DNA of 39,825 nt from Lutibacter flavus. Its GTDB lineage: Bacteria > Bacteroidota > Bacteroidia > Flavobacteriales > Flavobacteriaceae. Below are positions 34,210-39,825 of this stretch, in pieces. A program made the translations under genes and the position numbers. The stretch is taken from the NCBI GenBank assembly GCA_945903795.1, contig CAMDPE010000004.1, forward strand, positions 1-39,825, written 5' to 3'. The notes under the pieces are model-generated. The model was not told the origin of the DNA. It searched no databases and saw nothing but the letters and a program-made list of their open reading frames with translations. How positions within the stretch are numbered: position 1 is the first letter of the stretch; each line of letters opens with the position of its first letter.

Positions 34210-36924
34210 ATGAAAGCATTTATAAACAACATCGAACACGAATTTTTGCAAGGGGAAACCATGCTGGAATTTGTCAGAAGAATTGAAGAAAATAAAAATG
34301 CCATTCCTACCATGTGTCAGGATGACCGATTGGAAAATTTCGGTTCATGCAGGGTTTGTTCTGTTGAAGTTGCACGTGAAAAAGACGGATTGACAAAAAC
34401 TTTAGCTTCTTGCCACACCCCTGTTTCTGCCGGATTGTATATTTATCCCAACACAGAAAAAATGAAACGCCTTCGCAAAAATATTGTGGAATTGGTGTTA
34501 ACCGATTATCCTTCAGATAAAATTTTTCCTTCATCAGAAAAAAAAGCAACGCCTTTTCAGCAAACCATTGCACAAATTGGAATTCCGAATATTCGCTATC
34601 CGCAGGGAAAAAATCATTTAGACATCCAACCAGATCGTGCACATCCTTATATAAAATCGGATTTATCGCAGTGCATCAATTGCTTTAGGTGTGTGAGAGC
34701 TTGTGAAGAAATTCAGGGAGAAATGATTTTGGGAATGTCGGGCCGTGGATTTGCCACCAACATTATCAAAGGTTTCGACACCTCTTTTAACGAATCGGCC
34801 TGCGTTTCTTGCGGCGCCTGCGTACAAACTTGTCCGACCGAAGCTTTGACCGATAAATATGAAACAAAAACCTTAATTCCGGATAAAACCGTGCGAACCA
34901 CCTGCACTTATTGCGGTGTTGGCTGTCAGTTAGAAGTTGCGGTTATCGACGGAAAAATCAGGGGAATTCAAGCTCCGGAAACTGCTGAAGTAAATCAGGG
35001 ACATACCTGTTTAAAAGGTCGTTTTGCTTTTCAGTTTTATGACCATCCCGACAGGTTGCGAGAACCTATGATCAAAAAGAACGGCAAATTTGAAGTGGTC
35101 ACCTGGGAGGAAGCCTATGATTTTATTGCTTTGAAATTAACCGACATCAAAAATAAATACGGCGCAGATGCCATTGGCGGGATTTCTTCCTCAAGAGCCA
35201 CCAATGAAGAGAATTATTTGATGCAAAAAATGATTCGTGTGGCCGTAGGCACCAATAATATTGACGGTTGCGCACGTGTTTGCCACGCGCCCACCGCTTT
35301 CGGGATGCAAAAAGCTTTCGGAACAGGCGCTGCAACAAATTCCATAGAAGATTTAAAACAAACCGATGCTATTTTTCTTTTTGGGGCAAACCCAATTAAA
35401 GGCCATCCGGTAACGGGTGCTAAAATTAAGCAGGCCTTTATGAAAGGCATCACTTCCATCGTTGTTGATCCGATTAGAACGAGTTTGGCCGATTTGGCGA
35501 CTTATTTCCTACAAATTAGGCCGGGAACCAATGTGGCCGTTTTGAATATGATGTCCTATTATATCATAAAAGAAGGTTTGGTGAACCAGCATTTTATAGA
35601 TGCTTACACCGAGAAATATGAAGAATTTAAAAACCATGTGGAACATTTAAATATGGATGAACTTGAAACACTTACGGGCGTTTCTAAAGAATTGGTTAGA
35701 GATGCCGCAATTGCCTATGCTTCCGCAGAGAGAGCGATGGAATTTCATGGACTTGGGGTTACAGAGCATTTTCAGGGAAGTAAAACCGTGATGTTGTTGT
35801 CTAATTTAGCGATGATGACAGGGAATGTTGGCCGTAATGGTGTTGGTTTAAATCCGTTGCGCGGACAAAATAATGTGCAGGGTTCTGCGGATATGGGCGT
35901 GCAGCCACATCAGGGAGCCGGCTATATGGATGTCAGCAAACCCGATGTTCAACAATATTATGCACAAAAATACGGGATTGAAAAAATGCCGGAAAGTACG
36001 GGATTGAAAATTCCTCAAATGCTGGATGCTGCCATCAACGGAAAAATTAAAGCCTTGTACATTATGGGTGAAGACACCATTATGACAGATCCAAACTCCT
36101 ATCACAGCATAAAAGCCTTTGAAAAATTAGAATTGATTGTGGTGCAGGAATTATTTATGACCGCAACTTCAGAAATGGCTGATGTGGTATTACCTGCTTC
36201 CTCCTATTTCGAAAAAAACGGCACTTTCACCAATGGAGAACGCCGTGTGCAACGTGTGAATAAAGTGATTGAACCCATAGGAAACACAAAACCCGACGGA
36301 CAAATAATCATAGATGTAATGCACAGATTGGGTTACGACCAGCCAACCGGCCTGACTTATGATGCCGCAAAAGTGATTGAAGAAATTGCCGATGTCATTC
36401 CTTTTATGAAAGGGCTGACTTGGGAAAGATTGGGTGATAACGGACTGCAATGGCCGATTAAAGAAGATGGAACCGATACAAAAATGCTGCATATTGGTGG
36501 TAATTTCAAAAAAGGAATAGGTACATTTCACCATTTCGATTTTGAAGAATCCCCGGAAATTGTTTCACACGGAAAATTTTATCCGTTTATATTAACCACT
36601 GGAAGAGAATTGGAACATTACAATTCGGGCACGATGACGCGCAGAACAGACAATCAACTTATTTTGGGAAAAGACATTTTAGAAGTGCATCCGAAAGACG
36701 CTTTGGCCAAAGGAATAAAAGACGGCGACATCGTCAACCTGTTTTCCGACAGGGGAAGTGTTAACATTCCAATAAAGTACGCTAAAACGGTAAAAAGAGG
36801 CGTTTTAAGAACGACTTTCCACCAACCTGAAGTATTTATCAATTTAATTACAGGAAGCGTTGGAGACAAAGAAACTATGACACCGGAATACAAAGTGGTT
36901 GCCGTTGATTTTGAGAAGGTTTAA
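34210..36924 (+). CDS. fdhF: Formate dehydrogenase catalytic (alpha) subunit, molybdopterin type
   Basis: A 904-residue iron-sulfur molybdo- or tungsto-enzyme. Order of parts: 2Fe-2S ferredoxin domain (C36, C47, C50, C68); two 4Fe-4S clusters (C155/C158/C161/C165 and C198/C201/C204/C208); a 4Fe-4S site beside the cofactor (C232/C235/C239/C267); then the bis-MGD domains. The metal ligand is C358 followed by H359 in CARVCHAPT, so this is the Cys, not selenocysteine, form. The C-terminal dinucleotide-binding domain includes TTGRELEHYNSGTMTRRT. With the upstream diaphorase it would oxidise formate and reduce NAD+. It has no twin-arginine signal, so it is cytosolic. Confidence 0.94.
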   Translation: MKAFINNIEHEFLQGETMLEFVRRIEENKNAIPTMCQDDRLENFGSCRVCSVEVAREKDGLTKTLASCHTPVSAGLYIYPNTEKMKRLRKNIVELVLTDYPSDKIFPSSEKKATPFQQTIAQIGIPNIRYPQGKNHLDIQPDRAHPYIKSDLSQCINCFRCVRACEEIQGEMILGMSGRGFATNIIKGFDTSFNESACVSCGACVQTCPTEALTDKYETKTLIPDKTVRTTCTYCGVGCQLEVAVIDGKIRGIQAPETAEVNQGHTCLKGRFAFQFYDHPDRLREPMIKKNGKFEVVTWEEAYDFIALKLTDIKNKYGADAIGGISSSRATNEENYLMQKMIRVAVGTNNIDGCARVCHAPTAFGMQKAFGTGAATNSIEDLKQTDAIFLFGANPIKGHPVTGAKIKQAFMKGITSIVVDPIRTSLADLATYFLQIRPGTNVAVLNMMSYYIIKEGLVNQHFIDAYTEKYEEFKNHVEHLNMDELETLTGVSKELVRDAAIAYASAERAMEFHGLGVTEHFQGSKTVMLLSNLAMMTGNVGRNGVGLNPLRGQNNVQGSADMGVQPHQGAGYMDVSKPDVQQYYAQKYGIEKMPESTGLKIPQMLDAAINGKIKALYIMGEDTIMTDPNSYHSIKAFEKLELIVVQELFMTATSEMADVVLPASSYFEKNGTFTNGERRVQRVNKVIEPIGNTKPDGQIIIDVMHRLGYDQPTGLTYDAAKVIEEIADVIPFMKGLTWERLGDNGLQWPIKEDGTDTKMLHIGGNFKKGIGTFHHFDFEESPEIVSHGKFYPFILTTGRELEHYNSGTMTRRTDNQLILGKDILEVHPKDALAKGIKDGDIVNLFSDRGSVNIPIKYAKTVKRGVLRTTFHQPEVFINLITGSVGDKETMTPEYKVVAVDFEKV

Positions 36925-36937
36925 AATTGAGATATCG

Positions 36938-36997
36938 TTTGAGGTTTGAGGTTTCTGGTTTCAAGTTTCTGGTTTCTGGGGTTTCAAGTTTCAGGTT
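36938..36997. repeat. Low-complexity GGTTTCAAGTTTC repeats between fdhF and fdhD
   Basis: About eight overlapping units such as GAGGTTTGAGGTTTC, TGGTTTCAAGTTTC and GGGTTTCAAGTTTCAGGTT occupy this gap. It is simple-sequence DNA with no ORF. Slippage could change its length, and it lies in the fdhD leader. Confidence 0.6.
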
Positions 36998-37088
36998 GTC
37001 GATGCCTGAATAACGTTGTCCTTATAAATAACCCAGCTTTTAAGGTATAACATTTAACGAATAACATTTCAACTTTACAAAAAAATAA

Positions 37089-37865
37089 ATGCAGACATTA
37101 AATTACGAAGGTTTACAACTTACAAACGGCGTTCCGCAAAAAGTGACTGATGCTTTGGTGGTTGAGGCCGCTTTGCAAATAAATATAAACGCCGAACCTT
37201 ATACGGTGGTTATGCGAACGCCTGGAGACGATGTTGAATTGATCAGAGGATTGCTTTATGCGGAAGATATTTATAAAGGAAAAGAAAATTTAGCCATTGA
37301 AGTGGTTGAAAAACGAGAGAACGGATTCTCTATTCTGAATGCTTCCATCGCAAAAAAACAGCTCGGTAAAGGTTATTTAAACAAACGGACATTACTTTCT
37401 GTATCCTCCTGCGGCATTTGCGGGAAACAAAAATTGGAAGACATTAATTACAGCGGTTCCAAATTAACAAACAAACTGGCTTTCGAAATGACAAGGCTGG
37501 AGGCCATGTTTGTTGAGATGAAATTGAAACAGGAAACATTCGAAATTTCCGGCGGTTCTCACGCTGCGGCCATTTTCAATAATAATTATGAGATTATTTC
37601 ATTAAAGGAAGACATCGGAAGACACAATGCCGTAGATAAAGTTGTGGGCGAATTGCTGAATGCAAACCAATTAAAGCAATCTTTTGTGATGCTTGTCAGC
37701 GGCAGGGTTTCCTATGAAATTATTTCAAAAGCCTTTATCGCCAAAATTCCAATCGTTGTCGCTGTCTCTGCCTGCTCTACTTTAGCTGTAGATTTTGCCA
37801 AAGAATTTGGCATTTGTCTGATAGGCTTCTCACGCGGTAACAAAGCGACTATTTACGCCGAGTAA
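37089..37865 (+). CDS. fdhD: Formate dehydrogenase accessory sulfurtransferase FdhD
   Basis: A 258-residue FdhD/NarQ protein that passes sulfur to the bis-MGD cofactor before insertion into formate dehydrogenase. The functional C108-G-I-C111 pair is present in VSSCGICGKQ. Other family blocks are VMRTPGDDVELIRGLLYAED, the GGSHAAA segment and KEDIGRHNAVDKV, and MLVSGRVSYEI near the C-terminus. It lies 164 bases after fdhF in the same direction, which links it functionally to that enzyme. It is followed by a 587-base stretch without long ORFs. Confidence 0.95.
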   Translation: MQTLNYEGLQLTNGVPQKVTDALVVEAALQININAEPYTVVMRTPGDDVELIRGLLYAEDIYKGKENLAIEVVEKRENGFSILNASIAKKQLGKGYLNKRTLLSVSSCGICGKQKLEDINYSGSKLTNKLAFEMTRLEAMFVEMKLKQETFEISGGSHAAAIFNNNYEIISLKEDIGRHNAVDKVVGELLNANQLKQSFVMLVSGRVSYEIISKAFIAKIPIVVAVSACSTLAVDFAKEFGICLIGFSRGNKATIYAE

Positions 37866-38099
37866 GTTTAAAGTTGCAAGACCAAAGACCGAATTCAGAA
37901 CCTGATTTCAGGTAACTGCTGCGTGAAAATCAATAATCATCTTCCAAATTAAAAATTATTCCATTTTTCAATCATACAATTTTTAATAATTCCGGTTCAC
38001 TAATTAACCGATTAAAACACCAACAAAAACTTATAATTATAATAAAATACACGTTTTAGTATATAAAAGGTAATTTTTTTATAATATTTAGTAATATAT
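37866..38099. other. AT-rich intergenic stretch after fdhD
   Basis: No ORF with coding character on either strand. A weak CCTGA/TCAGG hairpin lies at 37901-37912, without a T-run, and 38001-38015 carries an AATTAACCGATTAAAAC word of the dispersed type. No clear fdhD terminator was found. The stretch becomes very AT-rich towards 38100, just before the promoter below. Confidence 0.4.
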
Positions 38100-38131
38100 T
38101 TTGTTTAATTAAAAACTTTATTTTACATTTG
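38100..38131 (+). promoter_or_regulatory. Bacteroidota-type promoter of a candidate RNA
   Basis: TTTG (38100-38103), 20-base spacer, TACATTTG (38124-38131). No ORF of meaningful length follows for 320 bases, so this promoter appears to drive a non-coding or leader transcript starting near 38137. Confidence 0.6.
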
Positions 38132-38136
38132 TACTA

Positions 38137-38390
38137 TAAGAGCGTCCCTAAGATTGCAAATTTTTACGGAGAGGGTTTGCAATTAGTTGATTTATACGAT
38201 AAAAATACCCGTTTTTTTCGTTCAAAAATCAATTTTAGCTTTTAAAATCTCCAAAATAGAAGTTTTATTTGGTAAAATTTAAAAGTATTTTGACTTTTTT
38301 ATTTAAGGCTCAGGCCTTGTAAAATAAAAGAAAAATAACTTTTAGTAGCCATTTTTTCTAAAAAGTTTTAGAAAAAATGCGCATTTTTTT
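38137..38390 (+). ncRNA. Candidate structured non-coding RNA
   Basis: This approximately 250-base region lies between a consensus promoter and a hairpin with T-run. Near its 5' end, CCCT (38146-38149) can pair with AGGG (38172-38175) while ATTGCAAA (38153-38160) pairs with TTTGCAAT (38176-38183), an H-type pseudoknot arrangement with directly stacked stems. A second hairpin ACGATAAAAA-TACCCG-TTTTTTTCGT (38196-38221) and a third AAGGC-TCAG-GCCTT (38305-38318) follow. I do not recognise a known riboswitch. Flavobacterial 6S-like or Flavo-1-type RNAs are worth comparing. It could also be a long leader of the 43-residue peptide gene. Confidence 0.4.
38351..38390 (+). terminator. Terminator-like hairpin ending the candidate RNA
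   Basis: A 13-base perfect inverted repeat ATTTTTTCTAAAA / TTTTAGAAAAAAT (38351-38363 with 38366-38378), then GCGCA and seven Ts. The stem is AT-rich, so termination strength is uncertain. The T-run also contains the -33 element of the next promoter. Confidence 0.5.
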
Positions 38391-38419
38391 GTCTTTATGT
38401 AAGATTTATGCTATATTTG
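38388..38419 (+). promoter_or_regulatory. Bacteroidota-type promoter for the 43-residue peptide gene
   Basis: TTTG (38388-38391), 20-base spacer, TATATTTG (38412-38419), ending 33 bases before the ATG at 38453. Confidence 0.7.
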
Positions 38420-38452
38420 ATGTTCTTACTAATCATTTAATTCTTACTAAAA

Positions 38453-38584
38453 ATGAAAAAATTAAAATTAATTTTCGGATTGCTACTTGTAGCAGGTTTT
38501 GTGGCTGTAACAGTTTTAAGTTTTACTTCAACTGATAAACAAGCTATACATAAATCAGAATTGATTATTCCGAGAAACGGATAA
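38453..38584 (+). CDS. 43-residue secreted or membrane-anchored microprotein
   Basis: The peptide starts MKKLKLIFGLLLVAGFVAVT, continues VLSFTSTDKQAIHKSELII and ends PRNG. It has a classic positive start and a hydrophobic stretch (6-23), so it is either a signal peptide releasing a roughly 20-residue product or a single-pass membrane protein. It has its own consensus promoter and a terminator 42 bases after the stop, so it is a complete single-gene unit. I do not recognise the family. It lies beside a candidate RNA and other small membrane-protein genes. Confidence 0.7.
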   Translation: MKKLKLIFGLLLVAGFVAVTVLSFTSTDKQAIHKSELIIPRNG

Positions 38585-38625
38585 TTATCTAATTCAATAA
38601 GCATTTATTTATTTTAAAATAATGT

Positions 38626-38657
38626 AAACCACAATAAATAAATTTATTGTGGTTTTT
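38626..38657 (+). terminator. Intrinsic terminator after the 43-residue peptide gene
   Basis: Perfect 13-base stem AAACCACAATAAA / TTTATTGTGGTTT (38626-38638 with 38643-38655), four-base loop, T-run. Confidence 0.88.
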
Positions 38658-38671
38658 GTCTTGAAATAAGG

Positions 38672-38701
38672 TTGCAGATTCAATTTATTTAACTATATTT
38701 G
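38672..38701 (+). promoter_or_regulatory. Bacteroidota-type promoter for the 158-residue membrane protein gene
   Basis: TTG (38672-38674), 19-base spacer, TATATTTG (38694-38701), 23 bases before the ATG at 38725. Confidence 0.7.
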
Positions 38702-38724
38702 AAGTTCATAACCCCTATTTTATA

Positions 38725-39201
38725 ATGAAAGGCAACAAAAAAACATCCTTGTTCATTGGTAGCATAATAGTGCTACTTATAATATCCACCCCGTATTTTT
38801 TATATTTTTACCAAAACTTACCAACTGATACAGAAAATTGGGATACTATTTTTGGAATTATTAAAGGAGGATATTATGGTACGGCGAGAATGTATATTTA
38901 TTCTTTCTTTTCTAAATTTGTACCACTATTACTTTTATTTATTTGGTTTATTACCAATAAAACTTGGTGGGTTCATGCTCTAGTTATACCTATAGCCGTT
39001 TATTTATTCCAATTAATTTCGGTTATCAATGATAGTGAGGGATATATTGATGAAGTAGAATTCATTTACACGGTTCCTTTTTTGGTAGTGATTATTGTCA
39101 TTTTATATTTTGTTAGAAGTAAAATATCCATTTATATACAGGCAGTTGATTTAAAAAAAGAAATGGACGAAAATATGAGGACACCCAAAAAATTTGGGTA
39201 A
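38725..39201 (+). CDS. Four-helix membrane protein of unknown function
   Basis: A 158-residue protein with four hydrophobic segments: about 9-29, 60-77, 84-101 and 115-131. Between the first two is a short loop with DTENWDTIFGIIKGGYYGTARMY, and the tail is charged (DLKKEMDENMRTPKKFG). No family is recognised and no catalytic motif seen; short four-helix proteins like this are frequent orphans in Flavobacteriaceae. It has a good promoter of its own. A 47-residue coiled-coil/membrane protein gene follows after 97 bases in the same direction, ending before a strong terminator, so the two may share a transcript. Confidence 0.8.
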   Translation: MKGNKKTSLFIGSIIVLLIISTPYFLYFYQNLPTDTENWDTIFGIIKGGYYGTARMYIYSFFSKFVPLLLLFIWFITNKTWWVHALVIPIAVYLFQLISVINDSEGYIDEVEFIYTVPFLVVIIVILYFVRSKISIYIQAVDLKKEMDENMRTPKKFG

Positions 39202-39298
39202 ATTATCGTTTAGCCCTAAATACCCCAATATAACCCCAAAAATTTAATTTTTAATTATTATTTGTGCCCCGCAAATTTTGGCGTTTTATTTGGAAAAA

Positions 39299-39442
39299 AT
39301 GGAAAGAAATTTAGAATATATTGCTTGTCAATTGGCACAAAGTGAGAAAAAAATAGCTTCGCTTAATGAAAAAATAGCCTTTTTAAATAAATTATTGGTA
39401 GTTGTAAGTGTACTTATGTTGCTTATATACGTTTATAAATAA
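39299..39442 (+). CDS. 47-residue coiled-coil, C-tail-anchored microprotein
   Basis: The peptide starts MERNLEYIACQLAQSEKKIA, continues SLNEKIAFLNKLLVVV and ends SVLMLLIYVYK. Residues 5-32 form a short amphipathic coiled coil with Leu/Ile spacing, followed by a hydrophobic helix (33-46), so it should be anchored by its C-terminus with the coil in the cytosol. The frame is open further upstream, but the ATG is the only convincing start. It ends about 90 bases before a strong terminator. No family is recognised. Confidence 0.55.
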   Translation: MERNLEYIACQLAQSEKKIASLNEKIAFLNKLLVVVSVLMLLIYVYK

Positions 39443-39528
39443 TTTACTAAATTCTTCTTATTTTTTGAGGAGTCACTAAAATAAAATATTTAAGAAAAAC
39501 ATTGGTTAAAAATACAATTATTTTTGAC

Positions 39529-39568
39529 AAAAAAGGAGCCCGATATTATTATATCGGGCTCCTTTTTT
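39529..39568. terminator. Strong bidirectional terminator
   Basis: Perfect stem GGAGCCCGATAT / ATATCGGGCTCC (39535-39546 with 39551-39562), four-base loop, flanked by an A-run and a T-run. It lies between the convergent 47-residue and KTSC genes and can end both transcripts. Confidence 0.92.
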
Positions 39569-39586
39569 ATTTTTTGAGTAAAACAG

Positions 39587-39825
39587 TTAGGCCGCTTTTT
39601 TCGATTTTCTGTAAAGGAAAGAATTGTATAATTTTCTTTTGGCAAAATTAGAACGCTGTCCGCTATTTACGAATTTGGTGAAAAGGTTTTGGTTCACACC
39701 AAAATATTCGTAAGTGGTTCCACAAGCAAACGTAATTTCAAGGAGCAAACTTTTATGTTGAAAGTTCTCAATTTTTGATTCAGAAGTTAGATTTGCGTAT
39801 TCTATTAAATTCGACTCTTTAGTTT
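39587..39825 (-). CDS. KTSC-domain protein, 3' end only
   Basis: The window edge cuts this gene; 78 codons to the stop are visible, with no start. The C-terminal part TTYEYFGVNQNLFTKFVNSG, then RSNFAKRKLYNSFLYRK, resembles the KTSC domain (Y-Y--V---(V/L)F----NA-S-G--FN--I---Y) often found alone or next to other domains. A basic end (RKSKKAA) follows. The first visible residues (SNLIEYANLTSESKIENFQH) are not recognised. Function of KTSC is unknown. The terminator at 39529-39568 follows its stop. Confidence 0.6.
   Translation of the reverse strand, partial: TKESNLIEYANLTSESKIENFQHKSLLLEITFACGTTYEYFGVNQNLFTKFVNSGQRSNFAKRKLYNSFLYRKSKKAA

Noticed and set aside
35281-35286. Selenocysteine formate dehydrogenase
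   Set aside because: The metal-ligand codon is TGC (Cys358); there is no in-frame TGA.
39183-39199. ACCCAAA/TTTGGGT hairpin as terminator of the 158-residue protein gene
   Set aside because: It lies inside the coding end and has no T-run after it.

Overview
The window comes from an AT-rich member of the Bacteroidota, almost certainly a Flavobacteriaceae species. The evidence is the gldF/gldG gliding-motility pair, a carbamoyl-phosphate synthase large chain without the C-terminal allosteric domain, two secreted DUF2911 proteins, many starts without a Shine-Dalgarno sequence, and repeated promoters of the Bacteroidota type (TTTG, about 19-20 bases, TAnnTTTG). No rRNA, tRNA, CRISPR array or intact transposase gene was seen.

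Layout. 1-3.4 kb, minus strand: a carotenoid block (merR-type regulator, crtI, crtB). The regulator carries both cobalamin-photoreceptor motifs of the CarH/LitR family, so light-controlled pigment synthesis is the likely theme. 3.4-14.3 kb: housekeeping genes carB, rpmH, a 2,4-dienoyl-CoA-reductase-like SDR, pyrG and yidC, two tandem paralogous small proteins, then purC and phoH. 14.5-18.2 kb: a SAM hydrolase, a small monooxygenase-fold protein, gldF and gldG. 18.3-25 kb: two DUF2911 proteins, a Bro-N/DinD-like protein, and a three-gene operon of a secreted PIG-L deacetylase, a 34-residue membrane microprotein and a sodium:solute symporter, with one-base gaps. 25.0-25.5 kb is a repeat-rich intergenic stretch. 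25.5-32 kb: dnaN, ACP phosphodiesterase, gamma-glutamyltransferase, an AI-2E-type transporter, a DUF1697 protein and a THUMP-like methyltransferase. 32.1-37.9 kb: an NAD-linked formate dehydrogenase locus (diaphorase subunit, catalytic subunit, fdhD), interrupted by a GxxExxY gene lying between inverted repeats. 37.9-39.8 kb: a candidate structured RNA with its own promoter, three small membrane or secreted proteins (43, 158 and 47 residues), and the 3' end of a KTSC-domain gene.

How genes work together. crtB makes phytoene and crtI desaturates it, with merR probably controlling crtI from a promoter that overlaps the end of merR. The diaphorase and FdhF subunits would form a soluble formate:NAD+ oxidoreductase, with FdhD sulfurating its cofactor. 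GldF and GldG are the membrane and auxiliary parts of the Gld ABC complex. PIG-L, microprotein and symporter look like a deacetylate-and-import unit.

The parts least explained by known biology are the RNA/microprotein cluster at 38.1-39.4 kb, the microprotein inside the PIG-L/symporter operon, and the GxxExxY cassette in the formate dehydrogenase operon.
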